A stretch of DNA of 64,000 nt, from NCBI GenBank assembly GCA_965228955.1, contig OZ245848.1:1054001-1118000 (forward strand), read 5' to 3'. The notes under the pieces were generated by a model. That model ran no database searches and had not been told where the DNA came from. It worked only from the letters and a program-made list of their open reading frames with translations. The position numbers and the translations under genes are program-made. The first letter of the stretch is position 1; every line of letters starts with the position of its first letter. This document shows positions 9,426-17,091 of this stretch, piece after piece. Source of the stretch: JANSWY01 sp965228955. Lineage in GTDB: Bacteria > Bacteroidota > Bacteroidia > Cytophagales > Cyclobacteriaceae.

Positions 9426-9484
9426 GTTAATGAAATTGTAACAATTGTTAAGGGATTCCTAATTGTTGTTAATGCTTTGTTAAT
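9426..9484. promoter_or_regulatory. Helically phased GTTAA repeats upstream of the thioredoxin-like gene
   Basis: GTTAAT at 9426 and 9468, GTTAAG at 9447 and GTTAAT at 9479 are spaced 21, 21 and 11 bp, i.e. whole turns of the helix. A weaker GTAACA lies at 9438. Read toward the gene at 9376 they are TTAAC direct repeats. The pattern resembles binding sites of OmpR/PhoB-type regulators. The same hexamer recurs with the same phasing at 23471-23558. Confidence 0.45.
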
Positions 9485-9488
9485 CGAA

Positions 9489-9962
9489 CTATTTAGGAGG
9501 TTCTGAGCAGCCCTCTGTTCTTCTGGTATCAGCAATTTCAAATATTTTCCAACCTTCTGGGGTATTGATTAATTGAAAAGCATCTACTCCACAATGGTGG
9601 AATTCATCATTTACATACAATGCATAATCACACCACACCTGAGCCATTGGTTCATCAATGTTAATTTTGAAATTCCAGATTTTTTCTTCCAGCATTCCCA
9701 GTTTAGCATCGCCAATTGCCTTTACAAAATCGTCGAGTTCACCTTTTCGAAGTTGGGCTGTATCGTTTCTGATAAATGTAGTATACATGGTCACCTCTGG
9801 ATGAAATGCTGCTCTTATTCCTGCGCTATCAGCATTATTCATTGCTTCAAACAGACTGATGATTGGATCCATTATTTCTTTTTCCTGTTTATTTGAAACT
9901 TGTGAAAAAGCGTTAATTGACATGATCGCTAATAGGGATACAAGAAATATTTTCATCAGCAT
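9489..9962 (-). CDS. Secreted NTF2-like (SnoaL/DUF4440-type) protein
   Basis: A 157-residue protein with signal peptide MLMKIFLVSLLAIMSINAFSQ. The mature part fits the NTF2-like fold: a helical start (IMDPIISLFEAMNNADSAGIRAAFHPEVTMYTTF) and a C-terminal sheet (AQVWCDYALYVNDEFHHCGVDAFQLI and GWKIFEIADTRR). In Bacteroidota such exported proteins are usually annotated as nuclear transport factor 2 family with no known reaction. It lies upstream of the thioredoxin-like gene on the same strand but is separated from it by about 110 bp containing the phased repeats, so they may be transcribed separately. Confidence 0.8.
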   Translation of the reverse strand: MLMKIFLVSLLAIMSINAFSQVSNKQEKEIMDPIISLFEAMNNADSAGIRAAFHPEVTMYTTFIRNDTAQLRKGELDDFVKAIGDAKLGMLEEKIWNFKINIDEPMAQVWCDYALYVNDEFHHCGVDAFQLINTPEGWKIFEIADTRRTEGCSEPPK

Positions 9963-10101
9963 ATTTTTAACCTAAATGTAGTAATCAGTTAAACTGAAAA
10001 TAAGTGGAATTATATGAGTGGTTGTTTCTATTTTGAACACAGATTTTCTATTGGGAAATCTAAATATGTACTATTATCTTAACCACTTAATCCTAAAACC
10101 C

Positions 10102-11235
10102 ATGAAAATTAACTATCTACTCTTTTTCTCATTAGTTTTTTTGTTTGTGTCCTCATGTAATAATGATGACGATAGTGAGGCGAAAACTGGGCCTGGTGAA
10201 CTAAATATAAGTTTTACAATCAATGATCTTACTTCTAATGAAACTGCAAATAAAAACCCTTCAGTGGTGACTATAACAATAGCAGAGATGTCTGATGACG
10301 AAGTTATTTCCTCCAAAAGTTTCGGGTTGACACCTGATGAAGACGGTTATATGGTTGAACCAATTGTTCTGGAAGCTGGAGATTATCAGATTACAGAGTT
10401 TCAGATTAGAAATGATAATGATCAACTTCTCTATTTAACCCCAACATCGGAGTTGGCATTTGGGTCGTCTGTGAGTGCTCCTTTACCTTTGCAGATTTCG
10501 GTTCTTTCTGAGGAATCCACTGAATTTAGTTTAGAGGTGCTTGAATATGAAAAAGTTAGGATTGATCAACTGGAAGAAGGTCTGATAGCAAAGTATTCAT
10601 TTACCGGGAATCCAAATGATCTTTCTGGGAATGGGCTGGATGGAGTCTTGGGTGATGGTTTTGGATTTGCTGAACCCACTTTAACTGAAGACAGGAACGG
10701 AAATCAGGATATGGCATATAAATTCAATGGAACTAGTTCTTATTTAGATCTATCTGAAAGCCCTGATTTTAATTTGGGAGTACATGATGAATTCAGCATT
10801 TCAACCTGGATCAATCCATCAGATACTACAAACGGGATCATTATATCAAAGTACATTTCTGCCGGAAACAACAGGATGTGGGTGCTTAGAATTTGGGAAG
10901 GGAATATACGGTTTATGGTATTTGATGGAACTATAGATTCTTATGATATTATTGAGACTCCTGTACAAAGTGGTTGGCAGCATATATCCGCAGTTTTGGA
11001 AGATGATGTTTACAAGATTTATGTAAATGGTGTCGAGACTGAGAGAATTCTGAAGACAGTTACAATGTTACCAGATTCCCCAACTGCAAAAACTCTTCTA
11101 GGAGTAGTACATTTTAGTACCAAGTTGTTTGATCGGCATTACACTGGAGATATTGATGAAGTGAGAATTTATGATAGAGCGTTATCACCTTTGGAGATTG
11201 GTATTCTATCCGAGAGGGTTGAAATTGTTAAATAA
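10102..11235 (+). CDS. LamG-domain surface lipoprotein
   Basis: Starting at ATG 10102 gives a 377-residue lipoprotein with signal MKINYLLFFSLVFLFVSSC and lipidated Cys19, followed by Asn/Asp-rich residues typical of Bacteroidota lipoproteins. The upstream ATG-less extension lacks a signal, so 10102 is preferred. Residues about 25-135 are a beta-rich domain of unknown type. Residues about 160-370 form a LamG/concanavalin-like jelly roll (IAKYSFTGNPNDLSGNG, then EFSISTWINPSD and GDIDEVRIYDRALSPLEI). It probably binds glycans or proteins at the cell surface. A strong terminator follows. Confidence 0.87.
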   Translation: MKINYLLFFSLVFLFVSSCNNDDDSEAKTGPGELNISFTINDLTSNETANKNPSVVTITIAEMSDDEVISSKSFGLTPDEDGYMVEPIVLEAGDYQITEFQIRNDNDQLLYLTPTSELAFGSSVSAPLPLQISVLSEESTEFSLEVLEYEKVRIDQLEEGLIAKYSFTGNPNDLSGNGLDGVLGDGFGFAEPTLTEDRNGNQDMAYKFNGTSSYLDLSESPDFNLGVHDEFSISTWINPSDTTNGIIISKYISAGNNRMWVLRIWEGNIRFMVFDGTIDSYDIIETPVQSGWQHISAVLEDDVYKIYVNGVETERILKTVTMLPDSPTAKTLLGVVHFSTKLFDRHYTGDIDEVRIYDRALSPLEIGILSERVEIVK

Positions 11236-11238
11236 GAA

Positions 11239-11267
11239 AAGGCCACATTTTGTGGCCTTATTTTTTT
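11239..11267. terminator. Bidirectional Rho-independent terminator
   Basis: A perfect 9-bp stem AAGGCCACA (11239-11247) with TGTGGCCTT (11251-11259), a 3-nt loop, and a run of seven T at 11261-11267. On the minus strand it is followed by TTTTCTTATTT. It serves the convergent LamG and VOC genes. Confidence 0.9.
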
Positions 11268-12327
11268 AATCTTTTACTCTACTAAACCTCAGGGCTTTCA
11301 GCATCCAATTTGGCAAGGCCTGATCTGGTCTTCTTTTTTCAACGTTTAAGAAGATGCCCCATTTCTCTACAATAGGGATTTTGTAAACTTCAATCAATTC
11401 TATGAGAGCTCCATCAGGATCTTCAATGTAGGTGCAATGAACTTTCGTAGATTCACCCATACTCAACACATCTTTCGTGTCGCATGTAAAACCAAAACCT
11501 GCTTCTTCCAGTTTTTCACCAAGTTCTTTCATTCCCCTCACATCAAATCCTAAGTGAACAAACCCAACATCTCCCCAGATTCTACCTTCATAATCTCTCA
11601 CAGGTTTTCTGTCAGATAAATCCTGAACAAGCTCGATGTATGAGTCCCCAGCCAATTTCGAGAATCCTCCACCAGATGGGTTAGATTGTTTCAAAAGAAC
11701 TCTTCTGTATTTTCCTTCTCCACCGTTGATCGTTTTCCAGTCTTCAAAAACTGAACTCTCATCATACACTACAGCATCATACCCAAGAATATCTCCGTAA
11801 AGCTTTCTTGAAGCATCAATATCAGATACACCAATTGAGCAACCTACAACTCCACCGGTCACAGAATTATAGTTGGTAAACCATTTATCTCCAGGAATTA
11901 CCTGGAAGTATAATCCCTGAGGATCTTTCACATAGAATGTATCCCACCCATTGGGAAGCTTAACAAGTTCTGAAACTAACTCTGCTCCATTGGCTTTGAA
12001 GAATTCAAATGCTTTCTTAACATCAGGAGCTTTAACCATCCCGATGTAAATTCCAAGATCTCCAAGTTGTAAATCATGTTTAGGAAAAGAAGCTTCAAAC
12101 GATGTAGGGCAAACAACTTCCATCGCTAAACCACCTTTAAGGTTCATGATCATTGCTGCTCTTTTGGTAATCGTTTCATTGTTGGTATAGATATCCATCA
12201 ATGGGGCTGGTGCTTCGTCATTGAAGAACGGGATGTCCATTCCGAAAAACTTTCTGTACCACTTCCAGGCATTTTCATGGTGAGGAACGCCTACTCCTAA
12301 ATGTTGAATACTGTGTATGGTATACAT
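11266..12327 (-). CDS. Two-domain VOC (glyoxalase/dioxygenase superfamily) protein
   Basis: A 353-residue cytosolic protein from ATG 12327 (MYTIHSIQHLGVGVPHHENA). It holds two vicinal-oxygen-chelate modules: about 5-145, with a His in IQHLGVGV and a metal-side strand near FYVKDPQGLYFQVI, and about 155-320, with His in FVHLGFDV and Glu in DPDGALIELIEVY. The arrangement resembles extradiol dioxygenases and 4-hydroxyphenylpyruvate dioxygenase-like proteins, but the sequence does not fix a substrate. Longer N-terminal starts lack the conserved first strand. The gene ends within the T-run of the shared terminator. Confidence 0.82.
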   Translation of the reverse strand: MYTIHSIQHLGVGVPHHENAWKWYRKFFGMDIPFFNDEAPAPLMDIYTNNETITKRAAMIMNLKGGLAMEVVCPTSFEASFPKHDLQLGDLGIYIGMVKAPDVKKAFEFFKANGAELVSELVKLPNGWDTFYVKDPQGLYFQVIPGDKWFTNYNSVTGGVVGCSIGVSDIDASRKLYGDILGYDAVVYDESSVFEDWKTINGGEGKYRRVLLKQSNPSGGGFSKLAGDSYIELVQDLSDRKPVRDYEGRIWGDVGFVHLGFDVRGMKELGEKLEEAGFGFTCDTKDVLSMGESTKVHCTYIEDPDGALIELIEVYKIPIVEKWGIFLNVEKRRPDQALPNWMLKALRFSRVKD

Positions 12328-12468
12328 AAAGATATGTCTTAAAATTCGGGAGCAAAAGTAACTAATAATGTGGAGATGAGAAATGGGGCACAACCTTCAA
12401 ATGTGACTTTTTACCAGGACTGGATTATCAAATTAAAATATAATGTAATCACCAAATCAATTTATGCT

Positions 12469-13158
12469 ATGAGGACCAGGAGCTTTCTATTTCTATTAAT
12501 ATCAATTCTTTTTACAGCATGCTTTCAGGAACCTGAGATTGTTGGACTATGGGAGGTGAAAGAAGTTAAGGTAGGAGATCAAATCATGACTCCTAACGCA
12601 AAATGGACCAAATTTGATAGCGACTTTACACAGCAATCTGGAAACGGTTGGTTGCAGCATACCAAGGGCTCTTGGGATCTTAAAGAAAATCAGTTGGAGA
12701 TCATCAATACTAATGGTTTAGAAGATCCATTCGGAGCATTTAAGGTACAATTTAATCAAGACTCCATGTTTTGGGAACGAGAAGAGGAGGGAGAAAAAGT
12801 TGTGGTTTCTCTAATCAGGACAAAGGAATTACCGATGACTTATGGGGATCAGCTTTTTGGATTATGGAAATTGAATGAGTTGAATGGAACAGGGCCATTT
12901 TATGATAGCATAACTACAGATAGTTATCTGTTTCTTAGATGGGATCGAAAATTTGTATTAAATAATCAAAATGGGAAGACCTGGGGGGTCTATAATGTTC
13001 ATGGCCATAGATCGGAGCTGGAATTGATTCCTTATGGAGAGAAAGAGAGATCATTTTGGCGAGTGTCCTTTGGGTCAAATTCATTTGAAATGGAGCTGTT
13101 AAATTCTGATAGTGTTGTTTCCAGAAATTTCAATCGAATCTCTGACTTTCCAAAATGA
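12469..13158 (+). CDS. Lipocalin-like lipoprotein
   Basis: A 229-residue protein from ATG 12469 with signal peptide MRTRSFLFLLISILFTAC and lipidated Cys18. The mature part has two related segments that each open like a lipocalin strand: EIVGLWEVKEVKVGDQ and DQLFGLWKLNELNGTG. The second is followed by LRWDRKFVLNNQNGKTWGVY. This looks like a duplicated lipocalin-like/DUF4923-type beta-barrel found in Bacteroidota surface lipoproteins. Ligand is unknown. It is transcribed divergently from the VOC gene and is probably monocistronic. Confidence 0.75.
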   Translation: MRTRSFLFLLISILFTACFQEPEIVGLWEVKEVKVGDQIMTPNAKWTKFDSDFTQQSGNGWLQHTKGSWDLKENQLEIINTNGLEDPFGAFKVQFNQDSMFWEREEEGEKVVVSLIRTKELPMTYGDQLFGLWKLNELNGTGPFYDSITTDSYLFLRWDRKFVLNNQNGKTWGVYNVHGHRSELELIPYGEKERSFWRVSFGSNSFEMELLNSDSVVSRNFNRISDFPK

Positions 13159-13184
13159 CCTCTTATAGGTATATCTAAATGGTT

Positions 13185-13904
13185 TTAAAAGAATCCAAAT
13201 CTCTTCTTTTTTTTGACAGTGCTTGGCCTTGAAACATCTAATATATCTGAGACTCCAATTTCGTCAAAGCCATCAAACAATGCCTCTACACCTTTTTGCA
13301 TCTTAAGTTTGACTTCCTCAGAATAAAGAGGGATTAGGCTGAAAAATTGAATTTGCTTTTCAGGTAAGTCCAATGTCTGAAATGAATCACCAAATGCCAA
13401 TGTTGGGAGTAGTAGCATGGTATTCATTTTAGTGTTTTCTGCGAATGGCTGTGCAGGATCTCCATTTGGGATCGTATGTCCCCACCAAAACCAGGTGTTG
13501 AACTCATGAGGGAACCTGGCAAGTTGTTTTAACCATCTTAATGGCCAGTAATTGTTTTCATCTTTAAAGTCCTCCTCACTCAACTTCCAATTGGAAGGAA
13601 GGCAAATAACCAATTCGCTGAATTTACATTCTTCAGCACCTGGCGGAGGATTCATAGGTTTGTCGCTCATTCCAGTCGTTATCAAAGTGTGGAAAGGCTT
13701 GTCTTCAGTTGGTTTAACCCAATGGATATCAATATGCACCTGATTAGAAACAATTTCGTGAAACACCATTTCAATAGGGCCTACATGTTTCTCTATGTGA
13801 TCAGATATTTCTTCCATTGATGATTCCCCGGAAGGGCCAGTAAATTCATTGGCGTCTTTCTCGTCATATCTGTATATAGGTGCGCCAGATTCGGATTTTT
13901 CCAT
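13185..13904 (-). CDS. Suppressor-of-fused (SUFU) domain protein
   Basis: A 239-residue cytosolic protein. Residues about 30-200 match the bacterial SUFU domain: VHIDIHWVKPTEDKPFHTLITTG, then FSELVICLPSNWKL and the segment WPLRWLKQLARFP that is characteristic of the family, followed by WFWWGHTIPNG. The C-terminus is basic (TVKKKKRFGFF). Bacterial SUFU proteins are often immunity proteins of polymorphic toxins, but no toxin gene is adjacent here. It may be a solitary immunity gene or have a housekeeping role. Confidence 0.85.
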   Translation of the reverse strand: MEKSESGAPIYRYDEKDANEFTGPSGESSMEEISDHIEKHVGPIEMVFHEIVSNQVHIDIHWVKPTEDKPFHTLITTGMSDKPMNPPPGAEECKFSELVICLPSNWKLSEEDFKDENNYWPLRWLKQLARFPHEFNTWFWWGHTIPNGDPAQPFAENTKMNTMLLLPTLAFGDSFQTLDLPEKQIQFFSLIPLYSEEVKLKMQKGVEALFDGFDEIGVSDILDVSRPSTVKKKKRFGFF

Positions 13905-13993
13905 GGTTTTTGAATTTAGTTGATGTTAAATATTATGTGATAATAATCAATTTGGGGATACATCAGTAGAAAATCAGGAATAAATCTTGAAAC

Positions 13994-14051
13994 ATATTTT
14001 CGACATTTACGAATTATATATTAAATTCGCTTTTGTCGAAAATATATAATT
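13994..14051 (+). promoter_or_regulatory. Double inverted repeat, probable PadR operator
   Basis: Two perfect dyads are interleaved directly before the padR start: ATATTTTCGACA (13994-14005) with TGTCGAAAATAT (14034-14045), 12 bp per arm, and AATTATATATT (14012-14022) with AATATATAATT (14041-14051), 11 bp per arm. The second ends at the base before ATG 14052. PadR proteins typically bind such AT-rich dyads in their own promoter. The binding itself is inferred. Confidence 0.6.
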
Positions 14052-14381
14052 ATGAAAGGTACCCATCTTGGTGAACTGGAAGAAATAGCACTTTTAATTG
14101 TCGCCAGCTTGTTTGATAATGCATATGGTGTGGCGATTAAGGCAGAGATAGAGCAGCAGGCTAATAGGAAAATAACCATTAGTTCTGTTCACAATGTTTT
14201 GCAAAGACTCCAGGAAAAGGGCTTTCTGGAATCGCGATTTAGTGAACCAACCAAAGAACGAGGAGGGAAGCGTAAATTATTATTCCGGGTTACTACTGAA
14301 GGGCAGAATGCTTTGGAAAATTCTAAGAGCTTGCGTCAGAAGTTGTGGGATAATATTCCAAATGTAGCTTTCAATAGATAA
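14052..14381 (+). CDS. PadR-family transcriptional regulator
   Basis: A 109-residue DNA-binding protein. It starts KGTHLGELEEIALLIVASL, the usual PadR opening helix, then a winged helix with ISSVHNVLQRLQEKGFLESR as the recognition region and ERGGKRKLLFRVTTEGQNAL as the wing. It has a short C-terminal helix, so it belongs to the short PadR subgroup that dimerises through that helix. The stop shares one base with the ATG of the permease gene, so the two are one operon. The inverted repeats immediately upstream suggest autoregulation. Confidence 0.93.
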   Translation: MKGTHLGELEEIALLIVASLFDNAYGVAIKAEIEQQANRKITISSVHNVLQRLQEKGFLESRFSEPTKERGGKRKLLFRVTTEGQNALENSKSLRQKLWDNIPNVAFNR

Positions 14382-17047
14382 TGGAAGTACGACCACCATA
14401 TCTAATCAGGAACATTTTAAAGAAGTTTTCCAACAAGGATTTATGGGAAAGCATAGAAGGTGATCTGTATGAATTGTATTGTATGGATGTAGAGTCGCTG
14501 GGCAAAAAGAAGGCGCGTAAAAACTACATTATCAATGCATTGGCCTTTCTAAGGTTTCGGCGACTAAGAAATCAAAACTCAAAAACTCAAATAACAATGG
14601 ATTTATTTATTAACTACTTCAAAGTATCGTGGCGAGATTTAAAACGGCACAAACTATTTGGTGCGATTAATTTAGTTGGTCTCGTAGCTGGATTTACTTC
14701 CAGTCTTTTGCTGTTGCAGTATGTCTTTTTCGAAACCAGCTTTGACGATTTTCATGAGAATAAGGAGAACATCTACAGGGTCATTAATGATCGCTATCAA
14801 AATGGGAATTTAGTTCAGCATGGAACAATTACTTATCCCACCATTGGTCCAACTATGACCAAGGATTTTCCGGAGGTAGAGTCGTACACAAGAATGACAG
14901 TAGGAGGAAGAAGATACATTAAGAGAGATCAGGATATTTATATGTTGGAGAATTTCCTCACTGCAGATGAGCATTTTCTTACATTCTTCAATTTCCCCAC
15001 GGCTCATGGGGATGCTGAAACAATGCTGGATGAACCTGGAGAAATGGTGTTCACCAAATCATATGCAAAGAGGTTTCTGAAGACAAATGAGACTTATGCG
15101 GATCTTGTTGGTCAGACAGTAAATATGTCCAGGACTTCATTCATTATATCCGGAATTATAGAAGATGTGCCGGATAATTCACATTTGCAATTTGATGTAT
15201 TGGTTTCTTACGAAACGATGGTCCAGAACTCTAATGGTCACGCCAGTACCAGCTGGGAGTGGTCGGATTTCTATCATTATGTTAAAGTAAAAGGTGGGAC
15301 TGATCCTGCATTGATTGATGAGAAGCTGGTGGCATTTGGTGAGAAGTATTTCAAGGAAGGAGAAGTTTCAGGTGGTGAGGAGAAATTCTATTTGCAACCT
15401 CTGCAAGATGCTCATCTCTATTCTGATTATGAATATGAAATTGGAGAAACAGCAAATGGAGAGATTGTTTGGTTGATGTTTGGAATTTCGCTTTTCATTC
15501 TCTTGATAGCATGGATCAACTTCATCAATCTTAGCACAAGCAGAGCTTCCGAAAGAGCGAAGGAAATTAGTCTTAGAAAGACACTTGGAGCGGTCAGACA
15601 GCAGATATTAATTCAATCGTTCACAGAATGCTTCTTAATTAACATAATAGCTCTCATTATTTCTTTTGGTTTGGTTTGGATGCTTCAAGATGTGTTTAGA
15701 AATCTGACTAGTCTGCCGTTGAAAATGTCCTTTTTCTGGACAACCGAAATCTGGTCTTTACCATTTCCTATCGTGTTTATAGGCGGTTTTCTACTCTGCC
15801 TGGTATTGATCAGCTTCTATCCATCAATAGTGTTAGGGAGATTTAAAATTCAGGAAGTTATCAAAGGCAGATTTGGAGTAGGAAGTGATGCTATTTTATT
15901 GAGAAAGGGACTTGTGATTTTTCAATTTGTTGCAACCGTTTTGCTAGTGGTGGGATCCATCACCGTTTACCAACAGGTTTCTTATATGCAGAATAAGGAT
16001 TTGGGTATGAATATGGAGAACACACTTGTCCTTTATGGTCCTTCTTTGACACGTTGGGATAGTACATACATTGATAATTTTGAAGAGTTTAAACAGGATG
16101 CACTGAGAATTTCAGGAGTTCAGTCTGTGTCATCTTCCAGTAGATTGTTTAGTCAACAGCTGGGAAGAATATTTCAGATCCATTCAGCTCGCAATCCCGA
16201 GGTGAAGAATCTTACGACCAATCATATGCAAGTAGATCATTCATTTATTGAGCAATTTGATATTGAAATGGTGGCGGGCAGATCATTTGAAGAAAGAGAC
16301 CATGGCCTGGATCCGAATCTGATAAATACTTGCTTGATTAATGAAGCTTCTTTGAAAATGTATGGTTTTGAAAACGCTTTGGATGCTGTTGGGGAAAAGC
16401 TCATTTATTGGGGACGTACATGGGAAGTAGTAGGGGTAGTAAAGAACTTCCATCAGCGATCCCTTCATTCAGGAATTGAACCGATCCTATTTATGCCTTA
16501 CTACGGAACGGATCATTACTACTCTATCAAACTTTCTGAAAAGCCAAACCCAAATACCATCCTGGCAATTCAGGAATCCTTTGGGAAGTTCTATCCTGGA
16601 AATTACATTGACTATTTCTACATGGATGATTTATATCAAAATCAATATCAGGAAGACAAAAGGGTACAGAGTATTGCACAATTATTCACTTTCATGGCGA
16701 TTATAATTGCATTGCTAGGATTGTATGGTTTGATTTTGATCACCATGAACAGAAAGACCAAGGAGATTGCAGTTAGGAAAGTTCTTGGTGCGAGATTGGT
16801 GGATTTACTGTCAAGCCTTGGGAAAGAGTTTTTGATCATTATAGCAATTGCCATTGTAATAGGGTTGCCGATCAGTTATTTACTTTTATCAAATTGGCTA
16901 GACAACTATGCTTATCATGTAAGTGTAGAATGGACTACTCTTTTGGTGGCTGCTATTGGATTAATTGTGATAAGTTCTCTCACAATTATCTTCCAAACAG
17001 GAAAGGTAACTTCTAATAATCCAGCAGAATCATTGAAGTATGAATAG
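14381..17047 (+). CDS. MacB/FtsX-like permease with N-terminal permease-prefix domain
   Basis: An 888-residue inner-membrane protein. Residues 1-72 form the soluble permease prefix domain (PPYLIRNILKKFSNKDLWESIEGDLYELY region). From Met73 (MDLFINYFKVSWRDLKR) it is collinear with ordinary duplicated MacB/FtsX permeases: a transmembrane helix near 93-115, a periplasmic domain, FtsX helices at about 365-490 (RAKEISLRKTLGAV), a second periplasmic domain and three final helices (TKEIAVRKVLGAR). No ATPase gene is adjacent. The DNA before codon 73 looks like a gene leader, so an internal start is possible. It is cotranscribed with padR. Substrate is unknown. Confidence 0.9.
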   Translation: MEVRPPYLIRNILKKFSNKDLWESIEGDLYELYCMDVESLGKKKARKNYIINALAFLRFRRLRNQNSKTQITMDLFINYFKVSWRDLKRHKLFGAINLVGLVAGFTSSLLLLQYVFFETSFDDFHENKENIYRVINDRYQNGNLVQHGTITYPTIGPTMTKDFPEVESYTRMTVGGRRYIKRDQDIYMLENFLTADEHFLTFFNFPTAHGDAETMLDEPGEMVFTKSYAKRFLKTNETYADLVGQTVNMSRTSFIISGIIEDVPDNSHLQFDVLVSYETMVQNSNGHASTSWEWSDFYHYVKVKGGTDPALIDEKLVAFGEKYFKEGEVSGGEEKFYLQPLQDAHLYSDYEYEIGETANGEIVWLMFGISLFILLIAWINFINLSTSRASERAKEISLRKTLGAVRQQILIQSFTECFLINIIALIISFGLVWMLQDVFRNLTSLPLKMSFFWTTEIWSLPFPIVFIGGFLLCLVLISFYPSIVLGRFKIQEVIKGRFGVGSDAILLRKGLVIFQFVATVLLVVGSITVYQQVSYMQNKDLGMNMENTLVLYGPSLTRWDSTYIDNFEEFKQDALRISGVQSVSSSSRLFSQQLGRIFQIHSARNPEVKNLTTNHMQVDHSFIEQFDIEMVAGRSFEERDHGLDPNLINTCLINEASLKMYGFENALDAVGEKLIYWGRTWEVVGVVKNFHQRSLHSGIEPILFMPYYGTDHYYSIKLSEKPNPNTILAIQESFGKFYPGNYIDYFYMDDLYQNQYQEDKRVQSIAQLFTFMAIIIALLGLYGLILITMNRKTKEIAVRKVLGARLVDLLSSLGKEFLIIIAIAIVIGLPISYLLLSNWLDNYAYHVSVEWTTLLVAAIGLIVISSLTIIFQTGKVTSNNPAESLKYE

Positions 17048-17051
17048 ATAT

Positions 17052-17091
17052 TTGGCTGCACTCATTGTCTTGAGTGCAGCCAATTTTTTTT
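17052..17091. terminator. Strong bidirectional terminator
   Basis: A perfect 13-bp stem TTGGCTGCACTCA (17052-17064) and TGAGTGCAGCCAA (17071-17083), a six-base loop, then a T-run from 17084. It separates the permease gene from the convergent GH3 gene, whose stop codon is at 17090. Confidence 0.93.
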
